Assembly: GCF_030757795.1 (NCBI RefSeq)
Contig: NZ_JAUQWH010000001.1
Coordinates: 62,001-126,000, forward strand
DNA length: 64,000 nucleotides
From: Actinoplanes oryzae
Lineage (GTDB): Bacteria > Actinomycetota > Actinomycetes > Mycobacteriales > Micromonosporaceae
Direction: 5' to 3'
This document shows positions 43,479 to 51,454 of this stretch, piece by piece. The position numbers and the translations under genes are program-made. A model generated the notes under the pieces. The model saw only the letters and a program-made list of their open reading frames with translations. It had not been told where the DNA came from and ran no database searches. Numbering within the stretch: position 1 is the stretch's first letter; each line of letters begins with the position of its first letter.

Positions 43479-46070
43479 CTACCCCCGGTGATGCTCCAGG
43501 AAGGCCTCGGTGCGTTCGGCGGGCGCGGGCCGGCCCAGCGCGAACCCCTGCCCGAAGTGGCACCCCGCCCGCGCCGCGCGCTCGATCTGCTCCTCGGTCT
43601 CGAGGCCCTTCGCGACGATCTCGAGGCCGAGGCGCCGGCCGAGGCTGACCACGACGTCGATCACCGCGGGCGTCGTGCCCTGCTGGGGCGGCTGGTTGAC
43701 CAGCGCCTGGTCGAGTTTGAGCATGTCGACCGGGAGGCGCCGCAGGTGGGCGAGGGACGCGCTGCCCGCGCCGAAGTCGTCGAGCGCCGCGCGGACGCCG
43801 AGCTTGCGCAGGGCGGCCAGCGCGGCCACGATCGCCGGGACGTCCTCGGCGACCCAGGTCTCCTGCACCTCGATGATCAGGCGTTCCGGGGCGATGGCGT
43901 GCCGGGCGAGGATCTCCGCGACGTGCTCGGGGAAACGGGCGGTGAGCAGCTCGCGCGGGGCGACGTTGACCGACAGCCAGGCATCGCCGGGGGACCAGCT
44001 GGCGAGGTGGCGGCAGGCCGCGTCGAGGACCCATTCGTCGAGCTCGGCCGCGCAGCCGACCGCGCGGGCGATGGGCAGCAGCTCGACGGGCAGGATCGTG
44101 CCGAGCCGGGGGTGGCGCCAGCGGAGCAGGGCCTCGACGCCGGCGGGGCGGCGGTCGCGCAGGCTCGTGACGGGCTGGAAGACCAGGTCGAGCTCGCCGC
44201 GGTCGGCCGCGCCGAGGAGCTCGCGTTCGAGGTCCATGCGGCGGTGCAGCTGGATCTCGACGTCGGTGTCGTACCACTCGACGCGGTCGGTGCCCAGCTG
44301 GCGCGAGCGCTGGCGGGCCAGGTCGGCGTGGCGCAGCACCTCGTCGGAGTCCTTGCCGCCGGCCAGCTCGGCGAGGCCGATGCTGGTGTGCAGCTGGACG
44401 ATGGCGCCCGGCAGCTGGTAGGGCTCGACCAGCGCGGTGACAATGCGCGTGGCGAGGGCGTAGGCGAGGACCGCGCCGTCCGCCGTGAGCACCGCGAACT
44501 CGTCGCCGCCGAGCCGGGCCGCGACGTCGTCGGCGCCGAGCAGGCCCTTGATGCGGCGGCCCACCTCGATCAGCACCGTGTCGCCGATCTCACGGCCGCG
44601 GCTGTCGTTGGTCTCGGCGAGCCCGTGCAGGTCGATGACGAGCAGGGTGCCCTGCTGCCCGGCCCGCCGCCGGAACTCCAGCAGGTCGCGCATGAGCGCG
44701 CGCCGGTTGGCCAGACCGGTGAGCTGGTCGGTGTACGAGAGCCGGTGCAGCGTCCGCTCCAGATGACGCCGCTCACCGACGTCGCGCACATGCACCACCA
44801 GCGCGGCCACCTCGGGCACGCCGCGCTGGTCGGCCACCGTGGACTCGGTGTCGCGCCAGATCCCGTACCCGTCGCGCAGCCGGGCGTTGAGCAGCGCCGG
44901 CGGGCCGTCGTGGTGCTCGCCCTCGAGCAGCGCCTCGATGCCCGCCCGCGCATCCGGCGCGTCGTCGGGGTGGATCAACTCCAGGAACGTCCGGCCGACG
45001 ACCTCGCTGTCGGCCAGCCCGAACAGCCGCGCGGCCGCCGGCGACTGCCATTTGATGGTGAGCCGGTCGTCGAGGACGAGCGTCAGGTCGGTGGCGCCGG
45101 CGACCAGCGACCGGAAGTGGGCCTCCTTGGTCATCAGGCGCCGCGTGTAGTTGCGGATGTCCTTGACCACGAGCAGCTCGCGCATGGTGAGCAGGGCCAC
45201 CATGGACAGGCCCAGGACCATCGCGAACCGGTCGAACTGGCCGACCGCGAGCAGGTGGAACGCGGCGGCGCCCACGCCGACCGCGGCCGGGACGGCGAGC
45301 AGTGGGTAGCTCGACAGGTACTGGTCGGGGCCGGTGGGCCTGGGCCGGCCCGGGTCGCCGTGGCGCGAGCCGCCCTCGGCGCTCAGGGTGAGACCCGCCA
45401 CGATGAAGAGCGCGAAGAACGGCGGCAGCCAGCCCCCGATGTGCGACAGCACCAGGTTGGCGATGATGCACATGGCGATCATCGCCATGACGACGCCGGC
45501 GCCGCAGCGCAGCGCCGCCGCCCGGTGCACCCGCGCCCGCAGCACGATGACGATCACCATGGAGATCGCCGTCGCGGTGATGAAGGTGCAGGCCAGCGCC
45601 GAGTGTGGGGTCTCGGGCATCGGCGTCAGCAGGTACGCCGCGAAGCCGATGCTCACCCCCAGCCCCAGCCCGTCGAAGAGCCGCCGCAGCCGGGTCGTGA
45701 TCGTGGTGGCCGCCCCGGGCAGCAACATCGTGCCGAGGACGAAGAGGGTGCTGGACACCACGATGCCGCCCGGGGTCCAGAAGGCGACACCCGGCGGGTA
45801 CCAGAGCAGGACGCCGCAGGTCAGGGCCAGGCCGAGCGCGCCGCATCCGACGAAGCCCGCGCCGCGGCAGGCGGCGAAGACCCCGGTGTCGCGGTGGATG
45901 GCCAGGGCGGTGCGCCACAGCACGGCAGCCGCGAAGACGGCTGTGAGCCCGGCTCCGGCGGCGACGGCGACGAGCCCGGGCAGGAGCCCGGCGATGCCGG
46001 CGGCCAGCACCAGGGCACTGATCAGCGGGACAGTGAGAAAAGCAGGGCGCGCGAGGGGCGGCACGGCCAC
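43479..46070 (-). CDS. Membrane PAS-GGDEF-EAL protein with altered EAL base
   Basis: A ~863-aa protein. About nine membrane helices occupy the first ~300 residues. A PAS domain follows (TLVLDDRLTIKWQSPAAARLFG... with HPDD), then GGDEF (AARLGGDEFAVLT intact, no I-site; the usual LDLDGFKxVND is VIDLHGLAETND) and EAL. In EAL most residues hold (VEALLRWRHP, NVAP, EVQET, DDFGAGS, LKLDQAL, GQGFALG). The catalytic base Glu in AEGVE is Lys (VAKGLETE), so hydrolysis is probably lost. The start is uncertain; GTG was chosen because it opens a clean hydrophobic N-terminus. Confidence 0.85.
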   Translation of the reverse strand: MAVPPLARPAFLTVPLISALVLAAGIAGLLPGLVAVAAGAGLTAVFAAAVLWRTALAIHRDTGVFAACRGAGFVGCGALGLALTCGVLLWYPPGVAFWTPGGIVVSSTLFVLGTMLLPGAATTITTRLRRLFDGLGLGVSIGFAAYLLTPMPETPHSALACTFITATAISMVIVIVLRARVHRAAALRCGAGVVMAMIAMCIIANLVLSHIGGWLPPFFALFIVAGLTLSAEGGSRHGDPGRPRPTGPDQYLSSYPLLAVPAAVGVGAAAFHLLAVGQFDRFAMVLGLSMVALLTMRELLVVKDIRNYTRRLMTKEAHFRSLVAGATDLTLVLDDRLTIKWQSPAAARLFGLADSEVVGRTFLELIHPDDAPDARAGIEALLEGEHHDGPPALLNARLRDGYGIWRDTESTVADQRGVPEVAALVVHVRDVGERRHLERTLHRLSYTDQLTGLANRRALMRDLLEFRRRAGQQGTLLVIDLHGLAETNDSRGREIGDTVLIEVGRRIKGLLGADDVAARLGGDEFAVLTADGAVLAYALATRIVTALVEPYQLPGAIVQLHTSIGLAELAGGKDSDEVLRHADLARQRSRQLGTDRVEWYDTDVEIQLHRRMDLERELLGAADRGELDLVFQPVTSLRDRRPAGVEALLRWRHPRLGTILPVELLPIARAVGCAAELDEWVLDAACRHLASWSPGDAWLSVNVAPRELLTARFPEHVAEILARHAIAPERLIIEVQETWVAEDVPAIVAALAALRKLGVRAALDDFGAGSASLAHLRRLPVDMLKLDQALVNQPPQQGTTPAVIDVVVSLGRRLGLEIVAKGLETEEQIERAARAGCHFGQGFALGRPAPAERTEAFLEHHRG

Positions 46071-46473
46071 GGTGACGAATCCTCTGTGGGGCAGGGGCTG
46101 ACAGGGACGGTCCACGAGGCGTAACGATCGTCCCCCGGACAGGTTACGTGTGGCCTGTCGGCCCCGGCACGGCCGGACGGTCTGGTAAGGACGCTCTTTT
46201 CCGAGTACGCATCCCCACCGCCGCAGAAGCAACCCCGGGGCGACCGTGGCGGCCGCCCGGCCGGGCGGGTGGTCCCGCCCCGCGCGCACCCGCCGGGCTG
46301 TCCCGGTGGGTCACCGGCCCCGAGCCGGCCGATCGGATCACGACCGGGGCGATCGGACGGTGGCGCCCGGTCCGGAGCCGGCCGATCGGATCAGGACCGG
46401 GGCGATCGGGCGGCGGCGCCCGGTCCGGAGCCGGCCGATCGGATCCGGACCGGAGCGAGCGGGGCCGCGGTCG
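46071..46473. other. Intergenic region of about 400 bp between lacI-type and PAS-GGDEF-EAL genes
   Basis: Holds the 53-bp array (46322-46465). The part nearer the GGDEF-EAL gene (46071-46320) may include extra N-terminal codons of that gene, since the frame stays open to 46289. No clear promoter. Confidence 0.45.
46322..46465 (-). repeat. 53-bp tandem repeats after the LacI-type gene
   Basis: Units beginning gagccggccgatcggatc (plus strand) start at 46322, 46375 and 46428, exact 53-bp period, with few substitutions. The last is partial. The array ends 9 bp from the stop codon of the minus-strand regulator gene, so it lies in that gene's 3' flank. Confidence 0.85.
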
Positions 46474-47493
46474 TCAGGGCCGGGGCGGCGCGGTGCTCAG
46501 CCGGGGCGTCAGGTGCGCCGGGATCTCCTCCGCGTCCACGACCGGCTCCCCGGCGACAGCGGCGAGGAGCTGCCGCGCCGCATGTGCCCCGTAAGCGGTC
46601 ACGTCCCGCGTCAGCGCCGTCAGCGGCGGATGCACCAACGAGCACAGCGGCGAGTCGTCCCACGCCACGATCGACAGGTCGGCGGGCACGGACAGCCCCA
46701 TCTCCTGGGCGACCGACAGCCCCGCCACCGCCATGACGTCGTTGTCGTAGATGATCGCCGTCGGCCGGTCCGGGCCGGAGAGCAGCGTGCGCGTGGCCCG
46801 CGTGCCCTCCTCCCCGGTGTAGTCGGACGGCACCGTGACGGCCGCCGGCAGCCCGAGCGCCGCGCACGCCTCGGCGAACGCCAGGGTCCGCGCCTGCGTG
46901 TGCACCATCTCGGGCGGCCCGCCGACCCGGGCGATGCGCCGGTGTCCGAGACCGATCAGATGCGCCACGGCGTCGCGGATCGGCCCGGCGTTGTCGGAGC
47001 GCACCTGCGGCAGCCGCCCGGTGTCGCCGGGGCCGCCGATGACGACCGCGGGCAGCTGCAGCTCGTCCAGCACCGGGATGCGGATGTCGTTCTCCCGCAG
47101 GTCGGTGACGAACACCCCGTCGACGCGGCGCTCGCCCCACCACCGGCGGTAGACCTCGATCTCGGTCTCGGGGCTTGGCACGACCTGCAGCATGAGCGCG
47201 TACGACCGGGCCGCCAGCTCCTGCTCGAACCCGCTGATCAGGCCCATGAAGAACGGCTCGAGGCTGAGCATCCGCGCCGGCCGGCACAGGGTCAGCCCCA
47301 CGGCCCGCGCGCTCGCCCCGGAGAGCGCCCGCGCGGCACTGTTGGGATTGAAGCCGATCTCCCGGGCGATCGCCACGATGCGCTGCCGGGTCGCCTCGGA
47401 GACGCCCGGCTGGCCGTTGAGCGCGTAGGACACGGCGCCCTTGGACACCCCGGCACGCCGGGCGATGTCCGCGATCGTGGGGCGTTTCACCAT
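46474..47493 (-). CDS. LacI-family transcriptional regulator
   Basis: A 339-aa repressor: helix-turn-helix TIADIARRAGVSKGAVSYALNG with hinge NPNSAARALSG (residues 5-60), then a sugar-binding periplasmic-protein-like core (GVFVTDLRENDIRIPVLDEL, DNAGPIRDAVAHLIGLGHRRIA, IIYDNDVMAVAGL, VAWDDSPLCSLVHPPLTAL). The effector is probably a carbohydrate, but no sugar genes lie beside it. It is downstream of the metG2 gene by 60 bp on the same strand. Whether it belongs to that unit is unclear. Confidence 0.9.
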   Translation of the reverse strand: MVKRPTIADIARRAGVSKGAVSYALNGQPGVSEATRQRIVAIAREIGFNPNSAARALSGASARAVGLTLCRPARMLSLEPFFMGLISGFEQELAARSYALMLQVVPSPETEIEVYRRWWGERRVDGVFVTDLRENDIRIPVLDELQLPAVVIGGPGDTGRLPQVRSDNAGPIRDAVAHLIGLGHRRIARVGGPPEMVHTQARTLAFAEACAALGLPAAVTVPSDYTGEEGTRATRTLLSGPDRPTAIIYDNDVMAVAGLSVAQEMGLSVPADLSIVAWDDSPLCSLVHPPLTALTRDVTAYGAHAARQLLAAVAGEPVVDAEEIPAHLTPRLSTAPPRP

Positions 47494-47553
47494 GACGGCT
47501 CCGGAAGCTGCGTGGGGGAGACTCCACGCTACCGTGCCGGGGAAGCCCCCCGA

Positions 47554-48897
47554 TCATGGCCGCAGCTTCGGGAAGACCGGGCGCGGCGGCTGCTGGAAGG
47601 TCACCTGCGCGCGCAGCCGGTCCGCCGCGGCCGGCAGCAGCGGCGTCAGCTGTCCGACGATCGCCCGGCAGAGCCCCAGCAGCTCGCCGATGACCTCGCT
47701 GCGGCGCGGTTCGGGCAGGTGCCACGGCCGCTCGGTCTCGACGAGCTGGTTGCCGCGCGCGACGAGATCGAGGACCGCCAGGCACTGCCCCCGGAAGTCG
47801 TGCCCGATCGGTCCCCCGCGAGAGTCGGCGGAACAGCGCACCCCGTACCGGTGCGCCAGCGTCACCGTCCGATGCACCAGGTTCCCGACGCCGTGCGCCA
47901 GGTCGGTGTCGTGCCGGTGGATCAGCCGCTCGACCGTGAAATCCGTGCCGCCGAGCGGGGCCACGTCGCGCAGCAGCCACCAGCGCACGGCATCGGTCCC
48001 GTACGCCGCGACCAGCTCCAGCGGATCGACGGCGTTGCCCGCGCTCTTCGCCAGCTTCGCGCCGCCCACGGTCAGATAGTCGTGCACCAGGATCGTGGTC
48101 GGCAGCGGCTCCCCGGCGGCGAGCAGCAGCGCGAGCCAGTGCACGGCGTGGAAGCGCACGATCCCCTTGCCGATCACGTGCACCCGCTCGGTGGCGTCCG
48201 CCCAGGCCGCGGGGCCGGCGGTCAGATAGTTGGCCAGCGCGTCCCACCAGACGTAGATCACCTGGCCGGGATCGCCGGGCACCGGGATGCCCCAGCCGCC
48301 GGCGCGGGCCGCGGGCCGGGAGACGCTGATGTCGGCCAGCCCGGCCCGCACGAAGGCCAGCACCTCGTTGCGCCGCGCCGCCGGCTCGACCCGGACCGTG
48401 CCGGCGTCCAGCAGGGCGAGAACGCGCTGCTCGTAGCGGCTCAGCCGGAAGAACCAGTTCTCCTCCCGCACGGTCTCCAACGGCGCGTCATGCTCGTCGC
48501 AGCTGTCCTTGAACTGCTCGCATCCGAGGCAGTAGCGCCCCTCGTACGAGCGCCGGTAGAAATCCCCCGCGGAACGCCGCCACAACGCGGCGACCCCGGC
48601 GCGATGCCGTTCCTCCGACGTCCGCACGAAGTCGTCGAAGGACAACCCCAGCGGTTCCCTCAGCGCCGCGAACCGGTCACCGTTCGCGGCGACGAATTGC
48701 CCGACGGGTACGCCGGCCAGGCGCGCGGCGGTCACATTCTTGAGCGCGTTGTCGTCCGTGCCGGTCAGGAAGCGCACTTTCTCCCCGCGGGCCCTGCGTT
48801 GCCGGGCGAGCACGTCGGCCTGGACGAGCTCGAGGGCGTGGCCGAGATGCGGGGCCGCGTTGACGTACGGAATCGCGGTGCTGACGAAGAAGGACAT
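47554..48897 (-). CDS. Second methionyl-tRNA synthetase-like protein
   Basis: A 447-aa class I synthetase of the MetRS family: HLGH (17-20) for HIGH; a knuckle region RYCLGCEQFKDSCDEHDAPLE followed by EENWFFRLSRYE; the YVWWDALANYLT segment; and KLAKS (281-285) in place of KMSKS. The anticodon-binding domain is short and there is no C-terminal tRNA-binding domain. The normal housekeeping MetRS is expected elsewhere, so this is likely a paralogue, perhaps an inhibitor-insensitive copy or an enzyme recruited for metabolism (inference). AGGAG lies 6 nt before ATG. The FAD monooxygenase gene is upstream on the same strand. Confidence 0.85.
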   Translation of the reverse strand: MSFFVSTAIPYVNAAPHLGHALELVQADVLARQRRARGEKVRFLTGTDDNALKNVTAARLAGVPVGQFVAANGDRFAALREPLGLSFDDFVRTSEERHRAGVAALWRRSAGDFYRRSYEGRYCLGCEQFKDSCDEHDAPLETVREENWFFRLSRYEQRVLALLDAGTVRVEPAARRNEVLAFVRAGLADISVSRPAARAGGWGIPVPGDPGQVIYVWWDALANYLTAGPAAWADATERVHVIGKGIVRFHAVHWLALLLAAGEPLPTTILVHDYLTVGGAKLAKSAGNAVDPLELVAAYGTDAVRWWLLRDVAPLGGTDFTVERLIHRHDTDLAHGVGNLVHRTVTLAHRYGVRCSADSRGGPIGHDFRGQCLAVLDLVARGNQLVETERPWHLPEPRRSEVIGELLGLCRAIVGQLTPLLPAAADRLRAQVTFQQPPRPVFPKLRP

Positions 48898-48928
48898 GAC
48901 TGCTCCTCACGCCCGCCCACGAGCCGGA

Positions 48929-48955
48929 GAGTCCCCGCCGCGTGGGCGGGGACTC
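48929..48955 (-). terminator. Hairpin between monooxygenase and metG2 genes
   Basis: A perfect 11-bp stem, gagtccccgcc/ggcggggactc (48929-48939, 48945-48955), with a 5-nt loop. A competing 10-bp pairing joins cccgcccacg (48912-48921) to cgtgggcggg (48941-48950). On the minus strand this lies after the monooxygenase stop and before metG2, so it could be a terminator or a metG2 attenuator. Confidence 0.6.
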
Positions 48956-49060
48956 GTGGCTAATGCACGCCGGACGGCCCCGCGAGGGGGCGCATCATGA
49001 CGGCGTGCCGGCTTCTCATGCGACGCAGCATGGCGCGCCGGACGCCGGCGGTCCAGCGGT

Positions 49061-50254
49061 TTACGCCGCCACCCTTTCGTCCCAGTCGATCCGGTAGCGC
49101 AGTGCCGGGGCCATCGTCCGCTCCGGCTTCATGGCGGTCTTCAGCAGCAGCCGCATGAGCACCGGCATGAGCGCCTTGCCGACCGCCCCGGGCGCCTTGG
49201 TCCGATTGACCCGCGCGGCCTGGGCGGCGATGCCTTCGACCCGCCTGCGGCGCAATTTCTCGTACGCCCGGAAGGCCCCCGGCACATCGCCGGCGTCCCG
49301 CAGGCACCGGGCGAGCTGGATCGCGCTCTCCACGGCCAGGGACGCGCCCTGCCCCGAGCTGTTCGACGGCGCGTGCACGGCATCGCCGACCAGCACCATC
49401 CGGCCGCGATGCCAGTGCGGCACCGGCGGCATGATGTGCAGCGCGCCGTTCACCTGCAGGGTCGCGGGATCGGTGCCCTCGATCAGGGCGCCGCCGGGGA
49501 CGTCGTTCCGGTACGTCTCGCGCAGCACCGTCATCCACTCGGCGACCGGCACCCGCCGCGCCTCGGTGAGCGACATCGGCGTGGGCTGCGGCAGGTTGAT
49601 GCCGTAGCCGGTGCCGCCGCCCGGCGTGGCCCAGTAGAGGTAGTACGCGCGTTCCCCGAAGGCGAAGACCATCGTCCGCTCGTCGCTCTCCACGCCGACC
49701 GGCGCCCATCCCTCGAAGGCGAGCATTCCCGTGTACGCGGGCCCGGGCGCCCCGGGATCGATCAGCCCCCGCACCACCGAATGCACGCCGTCCGCCCCGA
49801 TGAGCACATCGGCCGTCGCCTCGGATCCGTCGCCGAAGACGGCCGTGACGGACCGTTCGTTCTCTCGGGCGGCGGTGAGCCGTTTGCCGTACTCGAAGCG
49901 GACGCCGTGCCCGATCGCCAGCTCGCGCAGGATCCGGGACACCTCGGCCCGGCTGATCGCCTGGTAGGGTCCGGCGCCGGGCAGTCCGGGCAGCTCGATG
50001 CGCCGGTCCCCGCCCAGGGTCATGATCTGCCGGTCGAGCCGCTGGCCGGCCGCCTCGACGGCGCTCCCGGCCCCGAGCAGGTGCAGGGCGGCCACCCCGT
50101 TGGGTGCCAGCGCGATGGTGCCGCCGGCGGCCTTGTCGCGGACGGGGTGCTGCTCGTAGACGGTCGTCTCGATGCCGGCCTTGTGCAGCGCCAGGGCCAC
50201 CGCGGGCCCGGCGATGCCGCCACCGATCACGGCAGCGGTGCGTGCTGCGCTCAT
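49061..50254 (-). CDS. FAD-dependent monooxygenase (TetX/PHBH-like)
   Basis: A ~397-aa class A flavin monooxygenase: dinucleotide motif VIGGGIAGPAVALAL at the N-terminus, the GGTIALAPNGVAALHLLG segment, DVLIGADGVHSVVR (the DG motif) and RMVLVGDAVHAPSNSSGQG (GD motif). Members hydroxylate aromatic or polyketide compounds and some inactivate antibiotics such as tetracyclines; the substrate here is unknown. AGGAGGAG lies just before ATG. The PadR gene is immediately upstream on the same strand, as expected for a regulated detoxification or tailoring enzyme. Confidence 0.88.
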   Translation of the reverse strand: MSAARTAAVIGGGIAGPAVALALHKAGIETTVYEQHPVRDKAAGGTIALAPNGVAALHLLGAGSAVEAAGQRLDRQIMTLGGDRRIELPGLPGAGPYQAISRAEVSRILRELAIGHGVRFEYGKRLTAARENERSVTAVFGDGSEATADVLIGADGVHSVVRGLIDPGAPGPAYTGMLAFEGWAPVGVESDERTMVFAFGERAYYLYWATPGGGTGYGINLPQPTPMSLTEARRVPVAEWMTVLRETYRNDVPGGALIEGTDPATLQVNGALHIMPPVPHWHRGRMVLVGDAVHAPSNSSGQGASLAVESAIQLARCLRDAGDVPGAFRAYEKLRRRRVEGIAAQAARVNRTKAPGAVGKALMPVLMRLLLKTAMKPERTMAPALRYRIDWDERVAA

Positions 50255-50350
50255 GTCTCCTCCTGTGCGTGATCGCCACGGGGAGACCCGGATACTCTTG
50301 GCTTGCCGCTCGCGAGCCGGGGTCCTCGTGGCATCGGTTTCGTGGGTCCA

Positions 50351-50386
50351 GGTCCTGGCGGGGTGCTGCAACACCTCGCCAGGACC
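50351..50386 (-). terminator. Long hairpin between padR-type and monooxygenase genes
   Basis: ggtcctggcggggtg (50351-50365) pairs with cacctcgccaggacc (50372-50386) over 15 bp with one G-T pair and a 6-nt loop. It lies 5 nt after the PadR stop codon and about 95 nt before the monooxygenase start. It probably limits read-through from the regulator. Confidence 0.65.
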
Positions 50387-50390
50387 GATC

Positions 50391-51074
50391 TCAGTCCGTG
50401 TTTCCCCAGCTCCCGTCGGTCGTCGGCGGGGTTGCCTGCTGTGCCGGCCAGGCCAGCTGGGCGAGCTCGGGCGGCATCTCGCCGGTCTCGTGGAAGCGGC
50501 GCCACTGCCCGATCCACGCTTCGTCGCCGGCCTCGAGCTCGCCGAGGAACCCCCGCATCCAGGCGGCCTCCGCCCTGAGCAGCGCCCGGTCGTACTCCTC
50601 CTCGATCAGGAACAGCCGCGGCAGGCTCGCCCCGAACTCCGCGAGCGTCGACTCGGCCGTGGCCAGCGCCGCCTCGACCCCGCTCAGCCGCTGCCGGAGC
50701 AGGGCCGCCACCTCGTCGGGCCCGAGCAGCGACATCACGGACAGCCCGGCCCGGAACCGCGGGAACTCGCGCTCGGCGACGGACAGCAGCTCGCGGGTCC
50801 AGTCGACGAGCTCGGCCCGCCCCTCGTCGGTGATCCGGTAGACGGTCCGCTCCGGCCGCCGACCCTCGCGCGTGCTGCCCACCTCGGCCAGCAGCCCGTG
50901 TTTCGCCAGGTTGCGGACGACCGTGTAGAAGGAACCCCACTTGATCTGGAGGTCCTGCTCCTTGCCCCAGCCGCGCAGGGTGCCCGCCATCTCGTACGGA
51001 TGCATGTCCCGGAAAGCCACGGCGGACAGCACGCCAAGGGCGGTCAGATTCCCCACCCGCCGTCGCTTGGCCAT
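50391..51074 (-). CDS. PadR-family transcriptional regulator
   Basis: A 227-aa PadR regulator: a winged helix at the N-terminus (LTALGVLSAVAFRDMHPYEMAGTLRGWG, SFYTVVRNLAKHGLLAEVGSTREGRRPERTVYRITDEG) and a helical C-terminal dimerisation domain of the larger (subfamily-1 like) type. PadR proteins usually repress a neighbouring detoxification gene and are released by phenolics or drugs. Here the FAD monooxygenase and MetRS paralogue follow. Confidence 0.9.
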   Translation of the reverse strand: MAKRRRVGNLTALGVLSAVAFRDMHPYEMAGTLRGWGKEQDLQIKWGSFYTVVRNLAKHGLLAEVGSTREGRRPERTVYRITDEGRAELVDWTRELLSVAEREFPRFRAGLSVMSLLGPDEVAALLRQRLSGVEAALATAESTLAEFGASLPRLFLIEEEYDRALLRAEAAWMRGFLGELEAGDEAWIGQWRRFHETGEMPPELAQLAWPAQQATPPTTDGSWGNTD

Positions 51075-51132
51075 GCCGACTCCTCGCCCCCGATTACTCG
51101 CCTACGAGTATGCGCCGGCCGCACGGTCTCGT

Positions 51133-51240
51133 CAAAGACGCGAAGTGGTCGCCGCTGCGGTCGTCTTCCTCGCCTCCGCCGACAGCAGCTTCGTTCTCGG
51201 CGCCACCCGCTACGCCAGCGGGGGCGAGAACCGGGTCTGA
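51133..51240 (+). pseudogene. Remnant of a short-chain dehydrogenase C-terminus
   Basis: The plus-strand frame ending in TGA at 51238-51240 reads REVVAAAVVFLASADSS then FVLGATRYASGGENRV. This matches the end of SDR enzymes (EVA-AVVFLASD-ASFVTGA--VDGG). Nothing upstream in the same frame continues the SDR fold. The gene seems to have lost its first ~85 percent where the padR-type gene now begins. The rest of this 380-bp gap holds only the hairpin near ilvD. Confidence 0.65.
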
Positions 51241-51332
51241 CCGGCGGCGTCGCCCGGCTGGTTGCCACGTGCGCTTGGCGTCGCTCGATCACGCTGCTGC
51301 GCGCGACCCCGCGGAACAGCCCGGCGCATGCG

Positions 51333-51381
51333 CGAGGGGCCCTGCCACGCACGCACCTCGGCGTCGCGGCGGGGCCCCTCG
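51333..51381 (-). terminator. Hairpin downstream of ilvD
   Basis: cgaggggccctgcc (51333-51346) pairs with ggcggggcccctcg (51368-51381) over 14 bp with one wobble, about 75 bp after the ilvD stop (minus strand). No U-run. Confidence 0.5.
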
Positions 51382-51454
51382 TCTGCTTGTGTCCGGCCGC
51401 GGGACCCGTACCTTCGGAAAAAGGCGGTCGTGGCCCCGCGCCCGGCGGCGAGTC

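Noticed and set aside
48898..49060. T-box riboswitch before metG2
   Set aside because: No recognisable T-box sequence or specifier loop. Only hairpins are present.
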